64,000 bases of DNA from Pseudisothecium myosuroides (Eukaryota > Streptophyta > Bryopsida > Hypnales > Lembophyllaceae): contig OX637296.1 of the NCBI GenBank assembly GCA_951799445.1, forward strand, positions 22,320,001-22,384,000, written 5' to 3'. The translations under genes were made by a program, and so were the position numbers. Position 1 is the first letter of the stretch. Every line of letters starts with the position of its first letter. This document shows positions 33,117 to 45,293 of this stretch, piece after piece. The notes under the pieces were generated by a model, which was given only the letters and a program-made list of their open reading frames with translations, had not been told where the DNA came from and did not search any database.

Positions 33117-36100
33117 TTACTTCACAAATATCTCATGGTCACAATTTTTGCAAAAAATAGAATTTGCTCCTCCCTCTACCAATGTCTTTGTGGAGCAAAT
33201 GTCACAAGTGACCTTGGGAAGCTTTCGGAAAATCGCCCTTTTTTGCTTCGATTGTGAAAGAAGCACATGTTTGGAGCGCTTCAAAGGGGGGCGTGGAGCA
33301 CTTCCTTCACCAACTTCCGAAATAACATGTTTTCTCCCATGTCCCATTCTCGTTTGCTTCACGTTCTCTTGGATGGAAGCAATAGAACCTCGTAGTGGAA
33401 GAATAATTGTATTGGGCCTTTCAAAATTCGAAGGCTCCAATAGTATGCCTAAGCAAGCTTGAAGGGCTTGACATTTCCTCTTCACTTCTTCTTCATTGTC
33501 ACCATAAAGAGTTGCTTGACATAGTGATTCAATTTCACGTACCACATTGAATGCCTTCTCACGCACGACATCAATCGGAAGAGTCTCATCCCTTGGCACA
33601 TCCGGTTCAATTGGAGTTGTAAGCTCCATGTCTTCCATGTTGATTTGTGTAGGGAATAGTTCTTCAACCACTTCATTCTCTTGGAGCCCTTCAAAAAACT
33701 CCTTCACAATGGATTGCACACCAAATATGTGTTTGCAAGTGGACACCCTATCGGGACAATCACAATAATGTGTTTTCAATGAAACGCTATACCATAGTTT
33801 AGGAGAAGTCTCACTCTTGATATGAAAGAGGAGATGCTCCTCATCCACAACCTTCAACACATCCATAGGACACAATTGGTAAGCCTTCAAAATTCGTTCT
33901 CCTCCTTTCAATCGATGTCTATGAGCATTGTGATTCCCCCTCCTTATGTATCGTTCCGAGTCACCTACACATTAAAGATATAGATTAGATTTTAGCATCA
34001 TGTTCAAAACATATTTATCAAGAAAATAAATTGAATACAATAACACAAACAAACGATAATACACAAAAATGAGGAACTTACTTAAACGTTGAGTCAATTT
34101 GAATTGACTCAATAATGTGGGTTGGCCCACACGAGTGCCATCATTGGCACTACCGACAATTGCCACTATAAGGTCTCGGAGGGACCGGTTCACCTTTCCT
34201 TGCAAAAGGGTGTATTTAATCAACTCCCAATGTCTTTCAACATGGTTAGTTGTATCCATACCCCCGTAAGCAAATAACCTCCCAAATCGAGGCCACAACC
34301 TTCTCCAAGGACAATTAATTCCGGTCCATCCGGAATTCACATATGTGGCAAAGGTCGGGATGTGTTGAAACTCAACACAAAATCTTCCTAAATTCTCATC
34401 GAAATGGTCTTCACTAGGGCAAAGCATCAAGACATGTAATGCCCTCCAAACCCGATCCTTGTCCTCATTGGGAACCTTGGTTAACAAGTTCTCACTCCAT
34501 GCCTTCATCACATGGAAGTGACACAAGAGAACCCGTCCACCAATTTGTGTTTTGGCACCATCTTCAATAGTCCAACAATTAGCATCATTGCTCACAACAC
34601 TTTGAATAGCATTCAAAGATGTCTTGTGCTTGTCAATGATGATTGCGGAGGGTCTAATCTCACCTAAAGTTTCAAAAACATGAAATAATGCTATCTCTAT
34701 AGCAACACCCTCATGTCCTCCTTGAGGGTCATTGCTACAAAGCATGTAGAAAACTGGAATTCCAATTCCATCTTGGTTAGGTACAATTGCCGCATAAAGC
34801 GGCAAACCGTATTGGTTTGTTTTGAAAGTAGAATCTAGGGCCCAAGAATTATTACCAGAAAACCGTTGAGCCGATTTCCGCATGAAGTCATCTTGTATGA
34901 CTACCACAAATGGCCTTTTCCTTGGGTCCTCATTCTTGGGTGCATACGATTGGTAGTATAAAATCTTTCCTTGAGCTTGTAATCTCAAGATCTCAATTTG
35001 GGCCGCATCCCAATCGTCTTTCCGAAGTGCATCTACACAAAGCAAATGAAGTATTTAAATACTAATTAAACATGAAACATAAAAACCATACTTGTAATTT
35101 AAATACACATTTAAACATGAAACATAAAAACCATACTTGTAATTTAAATACACATTTAAACATGAAACATACAAACTATACTTGTAATTTAAATACACAT
35201 TTAAACATGAAACATACAAACCAAACTTGTAATGACAATTCAAAACTTAGGTCTTAAGTATGCAACAATGCTAAATCATGACAACAAAAAAAGAGTAATG
35301 AGAAAAAATAAAATACCGTTGATTCTTAAAGAATATGCAAGGATTTGCACTTCTTTTCTGATGACGAAAAATCGATAAGTAGCACGCTCCACCTCCGGTA
35401 CACTTTGGGAGAATCTCTCTTGAGCATCAACGGACGTGGCTTCAATAGCCCTTGCTGAAAGCATGAACTTCAAATTCTCCATAACCCATGCGATAACGTA
35501 TGGGTGCACCGGTAGGAAGAAAAGGTCGGAATCGGAACCCGGGGTGTGACCACTATGTTTGCTATGAATGTAGATTGTAGCTTGAAGTTTATCATGAGGC
35601 ACAATGTTTGAGCATTTTGACACATTGGGCTCCTCAACCTTCATTTGGAATTCACAATTACACAATCTAGAGGTTCTATTCCTCCTAGAGTCCTTAACAT
35701 CCATAGGCTTCACATCAACCGTTCTCCTATGAGGACGGTTTTTGTTTTTGCCACGATGACAACGGTAATAAGTAACCGTTTTGGTTTTCCCTACACGGCA
35801 TTTCAAACGCCTTCTAAGCACAATGTACTTTGTGCAAAGTGCATCTATAGTTGCACTTAAGTTCTCCAATGGAACCTTCACTATTTCATCCCACATTTTT
35901 TTCTCTTGGCATACATCACAAGAGTCCATACAATTTTGTATGAATGAGGTGTGAATTCCTCCTACATAGCTATCCGTACTCCATTGAGTACGAATGGCAT
36001 TCGTAGTCATGGAGATTGACAAATGTTTCCCATTTTTGTCAATGTGTCCTCCTTGCACAATGAAATGCCAATCCTCTATTGGCGGAATTTGCCTACCCTT

Positions 36101-36643
36101 TGTGTCATTCAAAGGAGATAAAACAAATCCACTTAAAAGTTCTAAAACTTTTAATCTTCCTTGAAGCTTTTGCCACCTCTCAATTGTAAGAGATTCCACA
36201 TTCTTTTGAGTGGAAGGCCTATGAAGATTGGAGAGGGGACAAAACAAAGGATTTGCCTCATGAATTTGTTGATATGAGGGGAAAAATCCTTCTCTTATGC
36301 AATCAATCATGAGTGCAAGAGATTTGAGATTGAAATGGACATACTTGGGGAATGTTTGAATGGGAACGTCTTGAAACATTGATGAAGATGTTGAATCTCC
36401 AATGTTGATCTCCACACCACCTTCCAACAAATCTTCCCAAGGCTCCAAAATCTCCTCACCAACATCCTCCTCATCCTCATCCGACTCTCCATTTGATGAC
36501 AAGAAATGAGTCTCTTGTAACCCTAAACTTCTTGTGTGTACACCTTGAAGAAATTCTTCCACGCCCACCATCTCACTTAAATCGTCTTCAAAGTCGGAGG
36601 GATAGAAATTATCATCCTCCATGTAGTCTCCATCCTCCTCCAT
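33117..36643 (-). CDS. MULE transposase (WRKY/GCM-type zinc region, DDE core, SWIM finger)
   Basis: Coding exons on the minus strand are 36643-35317, 35032-34082 and 33964-33117, giving 1041 aa with no stop or frameshift. The junctions AACG|GTATTT...TGTAG|ATGC and TTAA|GTAAGT...TGTAG|GTGA keep frame across split Asp and Ser codons. Such proteins cut and paste MULE ends in the nucleus. An acidic N terminus is followed by a Cys/His region (YYRCHRG, RLCNCEF, HSKHSGH; about residues 300-380) of the WRKY-GCM1/FAR1 kind that binds the inverted repeats. The MULE DDE core follows, with Asp509 (WALDSTFKT), Asp576 (IIIDKHKT), the CxxH pair Cys613/His616 and Glu708 (TTNHVERHW). The SWIM finger is at about 827-838 (CDCPDRVSTCKH). 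A C-terminal CxxC...CxxC ribbon (CDIC, CKNC) is at about 1010-1035. The ATG at 36643 is the first in frame; a TGTAG just upstream could be an acceptor for a 5' untranslated exon. All catalytic residues expected are present. A domesticated FAR1-type gene is less likely given the flanking inverted repeats. Confidence 0.93.
35071..35235. repeat. 45-bp minisatellite in MULE intron 1
   Basis: Four units of CATGAAACATAAAAACCATA plus CTTGTAATTTAAATACACAT plus TTAAA start at 35071, 35116, 35161 and 35206. They are nearly identical and fill much of the 284-bp intron (35033-35316). The 61-62 aa frames on both strands are the translated array. Confidence 0.92.
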
Positions 36644-36879
36644 ATTATACGTCAATGCTTGACACAAACTCTACAAATACACCCCACAAACCCCATTTAG
36701 AACAATGTATGTACACAATACTCTAATACTCTAATATGCAAAACCCTAATATGCAAAGCAATAGGCACACACTTATGTAGACTTACAAGAAAGGGAGTTG
36801 CATTGTACAATAGTAGAAATATAAAATGCATGGGAATTCTTCATACCTTGAGTTATTGGGAGGAACGTGGGATGACCCA

Positions 36880-37268
36880 AGTGTGGGAGAAGAGGAGAAG
36901 TTTGAGAGCCCGAATGCTCCCAGTAAACTCCCCTGCCGAAATGGCCCGAGGGCTGTGCTCAGAGTACATGGCCGGGTCTCGCAGCCCGGGTCTCGCGAGG
37001 GAGGGTATCGGGGGAATGGCAGTCCCCGCAGCCCCCCGACGGCAGCAGGCAGCAGGGCCTGCCGCAGCAGCAGGCTGCCCAGGCAGAGGCGCGCCGGGCA
37101 GAGGCCGCGCTCCCCCATTTGTGGGGAGCCCTTAGTGACGAGGGGTGGCCTGGCCGGGAAAACAAGACAACCCCCCCCCAAACAAACCAACAAAACACCC
37201 CAACGACACCCGCCTGACCAGCCAGAACAAGACACCCGGGCAGACCTCACGGCCAACCGATTTGTGTC
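36880..37268 (-). repeat. Right terminal inverted repeat of the MULE
   Basis: Reverse complement of the left arm over the GC-rich core. Outside the core it carries about 120 bp (37141-37259), including a run of about ten C, that is absent from the left arm. The transposase would be transcribed starting from this arm. Confidence 0.88.
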
Positions 37269-37514
37269 AAATTTTTTAAAAAAAATTCTAAAAGGTGGAT
37301 TTTTTTTTGTTATAATTTCATTATTTTTCATATCATTGATGTGCTTGGAAACTATTAGAAGAAAAATTATGAATAAATTTGTGGATTGTAGGTAATACTA
37401 TTGTAATTTTTATACAATTGACACTCACTAGTAGAAAGTTGGTCTCTCAACACTAGTGTAAACACCAAAGCTTGGTGCCAAAAACTTGTATGGATACAAG
37501 GCTCTATACTAAAC

Positions 37515-37745
37515 AATGAAATTAGATTGCATAAATTAGGTTGCCTTGTCCCAAGAAAGCTACTTTACATGCCATCAAAAATGGATATTTTTATAGATGT
37601 TTCTATTTGTATACATGGAGGTTAATGAGTTCCAATTACAACAATACCTAATTCAAAAGTAGCACATTTTTATATAGTAAAAACAATATTTATATAGTAT
37701 CAAATGTTGAGAAGTTGATGTGGGCAACTTAATTTCAATGTATAA
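37515..37745 (+). repeat. Dispersed repeat, copy 1
   Basis: Contains TTGCCTTGTCCCAAGAAAGC, TACATGGAGGTT and TTCCAATTACAACAATA. The same words in order occur at 40600-40735, and inverted at 49010-49250. No termini or coding sequence recognised. Confidence 0.6.
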
Positions 37746-38092
37746 TGTGGTGCTCTCATTGGTGCTTACCGTGGTTCCGCGTTATACAAATAGATAGAAG
37801 GTGTTTCCTTTCGTGCATTCTTCTAGGGATAGATTTTACTATATAGAGTATCAAAACCATTTTACATTGTTAGCATGAATTTCTTCATTTTACCATGTTT
37901 TGGAAATGAATTTGCACTTCCGAATTCAAACCATAGAATACTAGTGTTCTTGATTGCAATGAATAATATATTCCATAAAAGCTAACTTGTTCTCCTATCT
38001 TAAAAAAATTCAAAATTCAAACCAAAAACTAAGATTATAGGAACTTGCATGAATTGTAAAATACCGAAAAATAGAACTTAGATGCTTTAGGA
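37746..38092. other. Intergenic, nothing recognised
   Basis: AT-rich spacer; no gene. Confidence 0.45.
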
Positions 38093-38096
38093 TTAA

Positions 38097-38999
38097 CCCC
38101 TAAAGGAACAACGTGTTTAGTCTCCCGAAACTGCTTCAAAATACTTGTCCCAAAGCGAGGTCAATATCTTCATCGGTATTTATTTTTTGAAAAATTCAAC
38201 TGTAAGATCCTTTGGTTAACTTGCACAAGTACATTGTCTCAAAGTTTTAAAATGAATATCTCCGCCGATTGCAAGATCAATGTGCTTAAACTTCAAAATG
38301 TAGGCTTTTCTAGTCCTTTCAAAGGGTGAAGTTTTATCTTTCAACATTTTTAGAAAAAAACACATATATCCTAATACTTGTGCATTTTAGACAATATGTT
38401 GAAAAATGGGTTGAAAATACATATTAAGAAATTTAACCAAAAAAACTTTTGTGTTCATTTATAAAAAAATTGTAAAATGAAAGGTATTACTGAATGAAAG
38501 ATAAAACTAATATGCTAATAATTTTTGGAAGAAATTAAAAATTGTTGATTCCAATGGTGAGAATGCTCTAACAAGCAATTAGTATCTTTTATTTTCATTT
38601 TCATTCAAAAAAAATTCAAAATTAAGAGCAAAAGATGACTTTATATGTTTTTTCTACCTTCATTGCCCGCAAAATAAAACTCCTCGTAACTCTTACCTCA
38701 TTATTCAGAATTGAGTAGTTCAATTTTTTTTGAGTAGGTATCAATCTACACAATTCCAAAAAATTTATTTTAATTTTTTTGGAATATATTTTTTGCTGCC
38801 CGGTTTGACATTGAAATTGAAAAAAACCTTCTAACTTTTGCATTACTTATCGGAATGACATGAAACGAAGCTTTACATATAGATTATGATGAGTAGCATC
38901 CATCTTAAACAAATCATGCAAAAATTCCAAATTATGAAGTCAATAGAGCCTGACCGAGTTCTCAAAAAGCCCAAAGTGGGCTCGTTGGTTCTTTAGGGG
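38097..38999 (+). mobile_element. TTAA element, 903 bp
   Basis: TTAA at 38093-38096 and 39000-39003 flank CCCCTAAAGGAACAACG and the inverted CGTTGGTTCTTTAGGGG. A subterminal palindrome AGCCCAAAGTGGGCT (38968-38982) takes the place of the GTCCCC...GGGGAC palindrome of the main family. The interior contains AACTTTTGCATTAC-type modules. No transposase. Confidence 0.82.
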
Positions 39000-39579
39000 T
39001 TAATAACAAGAGCATAAATTGTTTTCTTGGTTAAGAGTAAGAGTAGTTTTATTTTTTTCAAAGTAAATATTCACTTGTAACAAAAATGCATCATCACATT
39101 AGTAATCCAACAATACTAGTAATTCAAACTTATAGCTCCTTTTTTTTAAGGAAATGAAAATTGATTAACCCTTAAGAAGCCATTGTCGGAATTGGAATAT
39201 AGATTTTAAGCTTTTGAGGCAAAGTTAACTGTATGGAATTAGAATAATTCACAATTAGTATCTTCATTTTTTCAAGTCTTCTTGCAACTCTTCCCAATAA
39301 TAAACAAAACTCAATTTTACAACATACTTGAACATACTTCATCCATTTCATGTAGATCCAAAAGTTAGGAATTCAAACATTCAACATCCCAACTCTGAAT
39401 TCAACCACAACACCTCTCTCAGCTTCGTTAAAATGACTTTTTTTTTTTTTTTTTTTCCTTTTTTAACAAATGGGAAATCCACTGCATTGTTAAAATGACT
39501 TTTACCCACCTGCAGTAATAACTGTAATAAAAATAATTTAATCATTCATTTTTTTTTCATTTTAAAATTTTTCACGTTT

Positions 39580-39665
39580 TTTTTAATCGAATGGAAATCC
39601 ATTGCCCAAACCAAAGAATAGGCTTTCAAAACAGCCAAGCCAGAAGGCTATACAAAAGGAGAAGA
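39580..39665 (-). repeat. Possible LINE or SINE 3' tail
   Basis: On the minus strand: CCTTCTGGCTTGGCTG, then CCTATTCTTTGG, then GGGCAATGGATTTCCATT and an A-rich end. Related to 26985-27095 in the same orientation. Confidence 0.35.
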
Positions 39666-39923
39666 GAATATTTTTTAATTTTTATTGCTTTTGATTTTAT
39701 GAGAAAACCGGCCGGAAAAACCCTTTTGTTCAATTAAAAAAAACGGAAAAAAACCGAAGATTCCCCAATCGATAAAGTACCGGTGAGAAAGTAAAGTAAT
39801 AAGAAAAAATCAAAAAAGATTTGTTCCTTACCAACGAACACGAAAAATACAACTGTCAAAACCCGCAATCCAAGCCGCCATTTCAAACGTCAGCATGCCT
39901 CATCATTTTCTATTTTCTATTGT

Positions 39924-39954
39924 CTTTTTCTTTTTCTTTTTCTTTTTCTTTTTC
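39924..39954. repeat. TTTTTC microsatellite
   Basis: About five hexamer units of TTTTTC followed by a looser CCTTTT run. Confidence 0.9.
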
Positions 39955-40599
39955 CTCCTTTTCCTTTTCCTGTCCAGTTTCTTTTCAAATGTCACTTTTC
40001 ATTACTTATGGAGCTACAGACAAGTATCGTCGATGAATCTTTGTGAACAGAACTGAAGATTGATAACCTGAGTGCGTTGAGAACCGGATGCGTTTGTTTC
40101 TCACGGTTTTAGGACCCTACAGTTTGGCAGTTTTCGTCTCAAAATCAGCCCCAACTGTGGGGACTCTAATTCCAGCTGCACCATCAATAGACCAACGAAA
40201 CTCTTATAATGGGTTCATTTGCCTCACAAAAAATTAGAAAAAAACTGAATCTTATAATGGGCTCCCCCTATTCTTGATTTAAGTTATGTGGGGATTTATA
40301 AAAAGCTCCTGCATCTCAATCGGCTCCGTTAAAAAATTCCCATCTGGGTTTTCTGTACTGTTTCCCCATCAATGGAAATTGTCCATGTTTCAAAAAAAAC
40401 AAAAACAAAAAACTCCCATCTGACATGCCCGTAATCATCTGTCACTATTGTATAATACAATAGCGTGGATACATAATTTGTATTTCAGCTTGGATTGACA
40501 TGGCAGATTCTGCCTTTTAAATAGAAAAATGTATTTTGTTTCATTTTTCAAACTAATGGACTATTTATTCCACAGCAACAGCTACACTCAATAGTGAAA

Positions 40600-40735
40600 T
40601 TAGGTTGACTGAATAATTAAGTTGTCTTATCCCAAGAAAGTTACTATACACGTCATCAAAGTCAACAAATATTTCTACAAATATTTTCATTTGCATGCAT
40701 GGAGGTTCACAAGTCCCAATTACATGGTCAACTAG
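40600..40735 (+). repeat. Dispersed repeat, copy 2
   Basis: TTGTCTTATCCCAAGAAAGT, GCATGGAGGTT and TCCCAATTACA in the same order as at 37515-37655. Confidence 0.6.
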
Positions 40736-43403
40736 GATTGACCCCCTCATTTCCCCCATCAAAGGGTAATTGTTTTTAGTCCTGGACCTTTGCTAGTAGG
40801 ATTGGTGCTATTTTCTTTTTCGAATAAGAGAGGTCCTGCTCCGTGTTCCTTTTTCTAGGTTCTAACTGTCATGGTTTCTATTTGTTGCTCATATTTTCTT
40901 CATTTGTCTAGCCTATTTGGCTTTGCTGTCTTGTTCCGGGTTTTTTTTAATGCAATGGGTTCCTTTTTGTTTCAAAACTAACAAACAAGGGTCATTGTAA
41001 AAAATTTCCCCCTATTTTGTATCATGTTTTTTCCTATTTTTTCACCTCTCCTGTTTAGTTTTGAGCCTCTAATTGCAAAAATGAATTTCAAATTTCCAAA
41101 TTTTATCATGTATTGCAAATAAAAATTCTAGTGTTTTTTCGAGGAATAAATTGCAGGGCAATGACAGGGCCGATTCACCCTAGCCCAATTACAAATTGGT
41201 ATTTTTTCAAAATTATTCAATACTCATGCACAGAGATATATATTCAAAATACAATTAAATATATACTTGTTTGTAGAAGATAATTTCAAAATCAAGGAGT
41301 ATTATATATAGAGCGACCAAACCTCGTGGCAAATAGTGAACATATGTCTCAATTGCCATTCACCACTTGTAGAAAAGGAGTTTTAAAGCACCAAGATATA
41401 ATACTAGAGTTTGATGCCAAAGATTCATATGGGCACCAAGTTTGTGCCCATATGTACTTTTGGCACCTTATTCTACAATTCATGCTCCAAAAAACACTCT
41501 TCTATTTAATACACCTTGAAAAGCAAGCACAATTGAATATTGGTAGAGAATATACAAGTACATGCACATATATGCAAATTTTATATTATAACACACACAT
41601 GTCCACCATCCTTGCTAATAAATGTGTGTTATAAATCCCTCACTTTTTTTTAATGAACATGGAACAAAACTAAACATCACTTTTCTTTTCATTTGCTCCA
41701 ACCAATACCACAATTCAAAACAAGTAACTACACTACACTACCATAGGCTCTATCCCTCAAGGTAGGTTCTCAAACTTTCTTAGGATAAAATTCTATCAAT
41801 GCAAAGCCTCCTCCCCTTCAATCCAGAGTCAACAAAAACCAAAAAATCTAGAGTAATTTAGTTATTCTTCTGAAAGCAACGGTGTCTAAGCATATTGAGA
41901 GCCTTTGTCTGGTTCCCCAACACACAATACTGCGGTACAAACTCCATCGTATGATGACAGCTGAAGATTCCCTTCGTATACAAAACGTTTATAATAAGCA
42001 AAAATCACCACCAAATAGCGGTTTCGTCACGGCAGTGATGCCCGGAGACCAGGAAAATCATTTCCCTCGAATTGAATAATTTGCCGTTTTTTAAAATAAA
42101 TTGCGCAAAATAGCAAACCAGGCTTACCCAGCCCGGTTTCCCTCTTTTGTCACTCATCATTATTTTGCGTTTGCGTGCCGGAAGGCTGGCGCTTCCGTCC
42201 GTCTGTGTGGGTTGTGTAAAAAATCCTCCCCGGGGGGCTAAAAAAAGGAGCGGTTGAGATGACAGGAATGTCGCCACCGGAGGCGCAGGCGCAGGAGAAG
42301 GCTCTAAAATAGCAACCATTGCTGCATTTTTTAAACCTTTCCTTAAGCTTTTTGGGACATTGTTCATTTCGTCGGGTGTCGTCTAGTGCGAGACCCTGAC
42401 ACGATCAAGATTCGCTCCCTGCAACTAGGTCGCTCGCCTACTTGTCGATCCCCAATTTCTTCACACTTTTTAAATATATATTTCTTATAAGTTGTTTTTT
42501 TGGCAATTGATTCCAATCGGGGCCACCATGCTCCAACTAATTCCAACTGCTCTGGGAATCATCACCTCGGTCGTTGCTCCAACAGTCCAACTTCCAGTGC
42601 AACTTGCGTTCCGTCACTTCCACCCACCTGCACAGAAATCATAGATTGCTGCATACAGTATATAACCACTTATCTGACGATGCTTTTAATTTGAAGTGGA
42701 AGGGAGCAGGAGGGTGCACTGTCTCATGGTGTGAAACTCCCTCGTAATAACTTGTATCGGAAGTTCGTCGGATTGTTGTGGATCACGACAGTACTGTAGG
42801 CCTGCAGAATTCATGCTATTCTGCCAAAGAATGTTGTGTGGGTTGGGTTGGATTAGGAAGTTTGGAGTTTTGTGATCACAGTTCTTTTGTATATACGCTC
42901 TGCCAGGGGAGTCTCGGTACGCAACCCCCCGAATTGGATCATTCTTTCCAATTACGCGGTCACCTCTAGATGACACTATAGTAGTACTATGTCACTACTG
43001 TAGTCTTGCATTTCGGGACCAAGCCATGAGACCAGACTAATTGCTAGGTCTTCCATTACTTCTAAAAATACTCTTCTATTGGTTTATTTCTGCAAACCCG
43101 ATGATGTCTTGGCTGGTTCGATCACAGCAGACTTGAATGCACATGCGGCAGGGTCCCTCAAATGGCAACAGGGTGAGAAGTGAGGACTGAACTGGTATTG
43201 TTGAAATATATTTACACTTTCATTATACTTATTATTATTCCTTTGAGAAAGTGATGGTGTCCATTAAAAAGGAAATTAAAGAAAGAGAATCTAACATGCT
43301 TTCATCCTTGTTCATCCTTGTCTTATTAGTACACTTTAGTTAACTTCAGTGACTGTTCATGTGTTCGCTGTACATACTGCAACCCGAAGTGGATGCTGCT
43401 AAA
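40736..43403. other. Sparse region, no gene supported
   Basis: A LINE-like 3' tail may occupy 40810-40985 (GCCTATTTGGCTTTGCTGTC, then TTTAATGCAATGGGTTCC). Between 42000 and 43000 the composition is less AT-biased and a 120-aa minus frame (42005-42367) exists, but I recognise no domain. Near 42969-43004 there is a TATAGTAGTACTATG palindrome. Confidence 0.4.
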
Positions 43404-43490
43404 GTTTTGCGGTGTACGAAATTCCTCTATGCGGTGTACGAAACTTCGGAATGCGGTGTACAAAACTTCGGAATGCAGTGTGCGAGTAAT
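43404..43490. repeat. Four-unit 22-bp tandem repeat
   Basis: Units of ATGCGGTGTACGAAACTTCG (last unit degenerate) follow one another with a 22-bp spacing. The frame reading through them on either strand is not convincing as a gene. Confidence 0.8.
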
Positions 43491-45293
43491 GATTTCATAG
43501 CATGTGATTATGTTTACCACAGATTCTCTGCAGATTTCATAACATATATTAATCCTGTAAGGATGGAGCCTATGACATGCAGTCAAACTTCAAGATTATT
43601 CACAGTGTATGTTTCATTTGGCAATGAAGAAAGAACTCCGGCTCCTTGTTATGAGTTGGAGTGATCTTATATGCAAATGCTCCATCTAAAGATAGTAGAG
43701 TTAATTGTAAAGTGTCTGCAAGGCGGGACCAGTAGCTGGAGTTTGGAAAAAACACAAGATCAAACTCCTTGGAGCACCCAAACTCAGGTCTAATTGAGTT
43801 TGGTGCCGTGTTTGTTTTGTTCTTATTCTTAGTTAAACCTTCCTCCGACACAGGATTACAAATCCAGGATAACTTTACAATTAACTCTAATACAATAGGA
43901 AATTTGTCTAAAAAATGGAACTACTGCAACAAATCTACGTCATGTAGAGCAATCTTTCTTGTTCCCATAGATAATAGATACTGCACATGATTTTCCTTGA
44001 AGCTTCCTTAGTAAATAAAGAGTGGATGAAGTTCACTTTTCGCAACTTAGATCTATCATCAAATTGTGATTATTCTATGATTTTTACCTTGAATTTTTAT
44101 TTTTTCCAAAAATATACTCATTAATGATACACCTATGAGGCTATGATGTTATCATGTCTAGCTTTAAAAATTGTCTTTGCAATATTCTGTAGTTTCAGTA
44201 GTCTTAAATGGTGGTTGAGCTATACAAAGACTTCACTTGTTCCCCAAGAGTAGATGTTTTTAAGAGGTCCATAAACCAGCGAGGTTCTTCAAATGGTTCC
44301 TATAAATAGTCCTATACTATTACGTGTTCTTAGAATAGAGTGAAGGCACAATGGAGCACCTATTCAGTGAATTAGGGATGACCAATTGGTAGAAATAGAA
44401 CATATGATGATTGATCTTCAAACTCCTTCAAATTAATTATAAATATTTCATATGATTTGGTTCTCCAATCAATCCCCATACCTTGATTTAAGTATGAGAG
44501 AAAACACTTGAAGATATGGGTGCATTATAAATCTATACGTGCTCATTATTTGATGCTTTAATAGCATTTTTGAACTAATCAAGGTTCATTCATCATAAAA
44601 TGCTACTTGGAGAGGGAAAAAAATGTCCAATGCATGACATTCTAAGTTATTATAGAAACAACAAGTGCATTTATTCATCCAAGAATCTAATCTCTACTAA
44701 TTGACTACCTATCATCCAAAACAAATGCTTAAGATTTTTTTTAAATGAATGACTTAAACATGGAGAATGCAACTAGTCATTTCCAATCATTTTTGGCTCA
44801 CTACATTCGTAATAGTGTTGCACCTCTTTAGGGTTTTACAACAATAGGTAAATTATTTTTGTCCTTATATATGAACTACACTGTTCTATGATCAGATTTT
44901 GAAAAATCATAATAAATTCCACAAAGATACAAAAAATTACGAAACTACTTGGATTCAATGGTTATTCCATTTATCTTAACATGAAAACTTCCTCAAAAAC
45001 TCGTCAACGAGTCTCTTGATACCTAAAAAATTATAATCACCTACTAACTGGGTTGCTATGTGGACCGTCTACCTTAAATAGGGACTACAATTAAAGTAGG
45101 TATACTTAAAATTACACCTTGTCTAAAACCACTATCATCACTCTATGTACATCTCCAAAATCAATATGTACGTATATTGAAGAAACAATTTAAAAACATC
45201 TACCAAAAAATCCTTTAATTTTCACATATGATATCCAAATGTTGCGTTCTTTGGTGCATTGGATCCTCCTTTTAGTTGAAAACAACTCCGGGA
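43491..45293. other. AT-rich intergenic DNA, no gene seen
   Basis: About 1.8 kb without recognisable gene. TTAATCCTGTAAGGATGGAG at 43551-43570 resembles the terminus of the CCCTTAAAGGACG MITE family but has no partner. Confidence 0.45.

Larger units (their letters stand above)
32556..37268 (-). mobile_element. MULE (Mutator-like) transposon, apparently complete, 4.7 kb
   Basis: Long GC-rich inverted repeats flank one transposase gene. The outermost bases read GACAAAAAT on the left and, in reverse complement, GACACAAAT on the right. A perfect 9-bp direct repeat AAATTTTTT lies immediately outside (32547-32555 and 37269-37277), the target duplication length expected for Mutator. The caveat is that this repeat is A/T only and sits in an A/T run. 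An alternative 11-bp direct repeat ATTTGTGTCAA is present at 32515-32525 and 37260-37270, so the exact ends are uncertain. The inverted-repeat core and the intact gene do not depend on that choice. Confidence 0.85.
39004..40599. other. AT-rich intergenic DNA with simple repeats
   Basis: Long T runs near 39440 and 39550, a possible LINE/SINE tail and a TTTTTC microsatellite. No gene. Confidence 0.5.

Noticed and set aside
33117..36643. A domesticated FAR1/FHY3-type regulatory gene instead of a transposase.
   Set aside because: The gene is bracketed by long inverted repeats with a possible 9-bp target duplication and keeps all the catalytic residues, so a transposon is the simpler reading, although domestication cannot be excluded from sequence alone.
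42005..42694. Frames of 120 and 64 aa in a less AT-rich patch.
   Set aside because: No domain or conserved pattern, and the flanking sequence gives no splice or promoter support.
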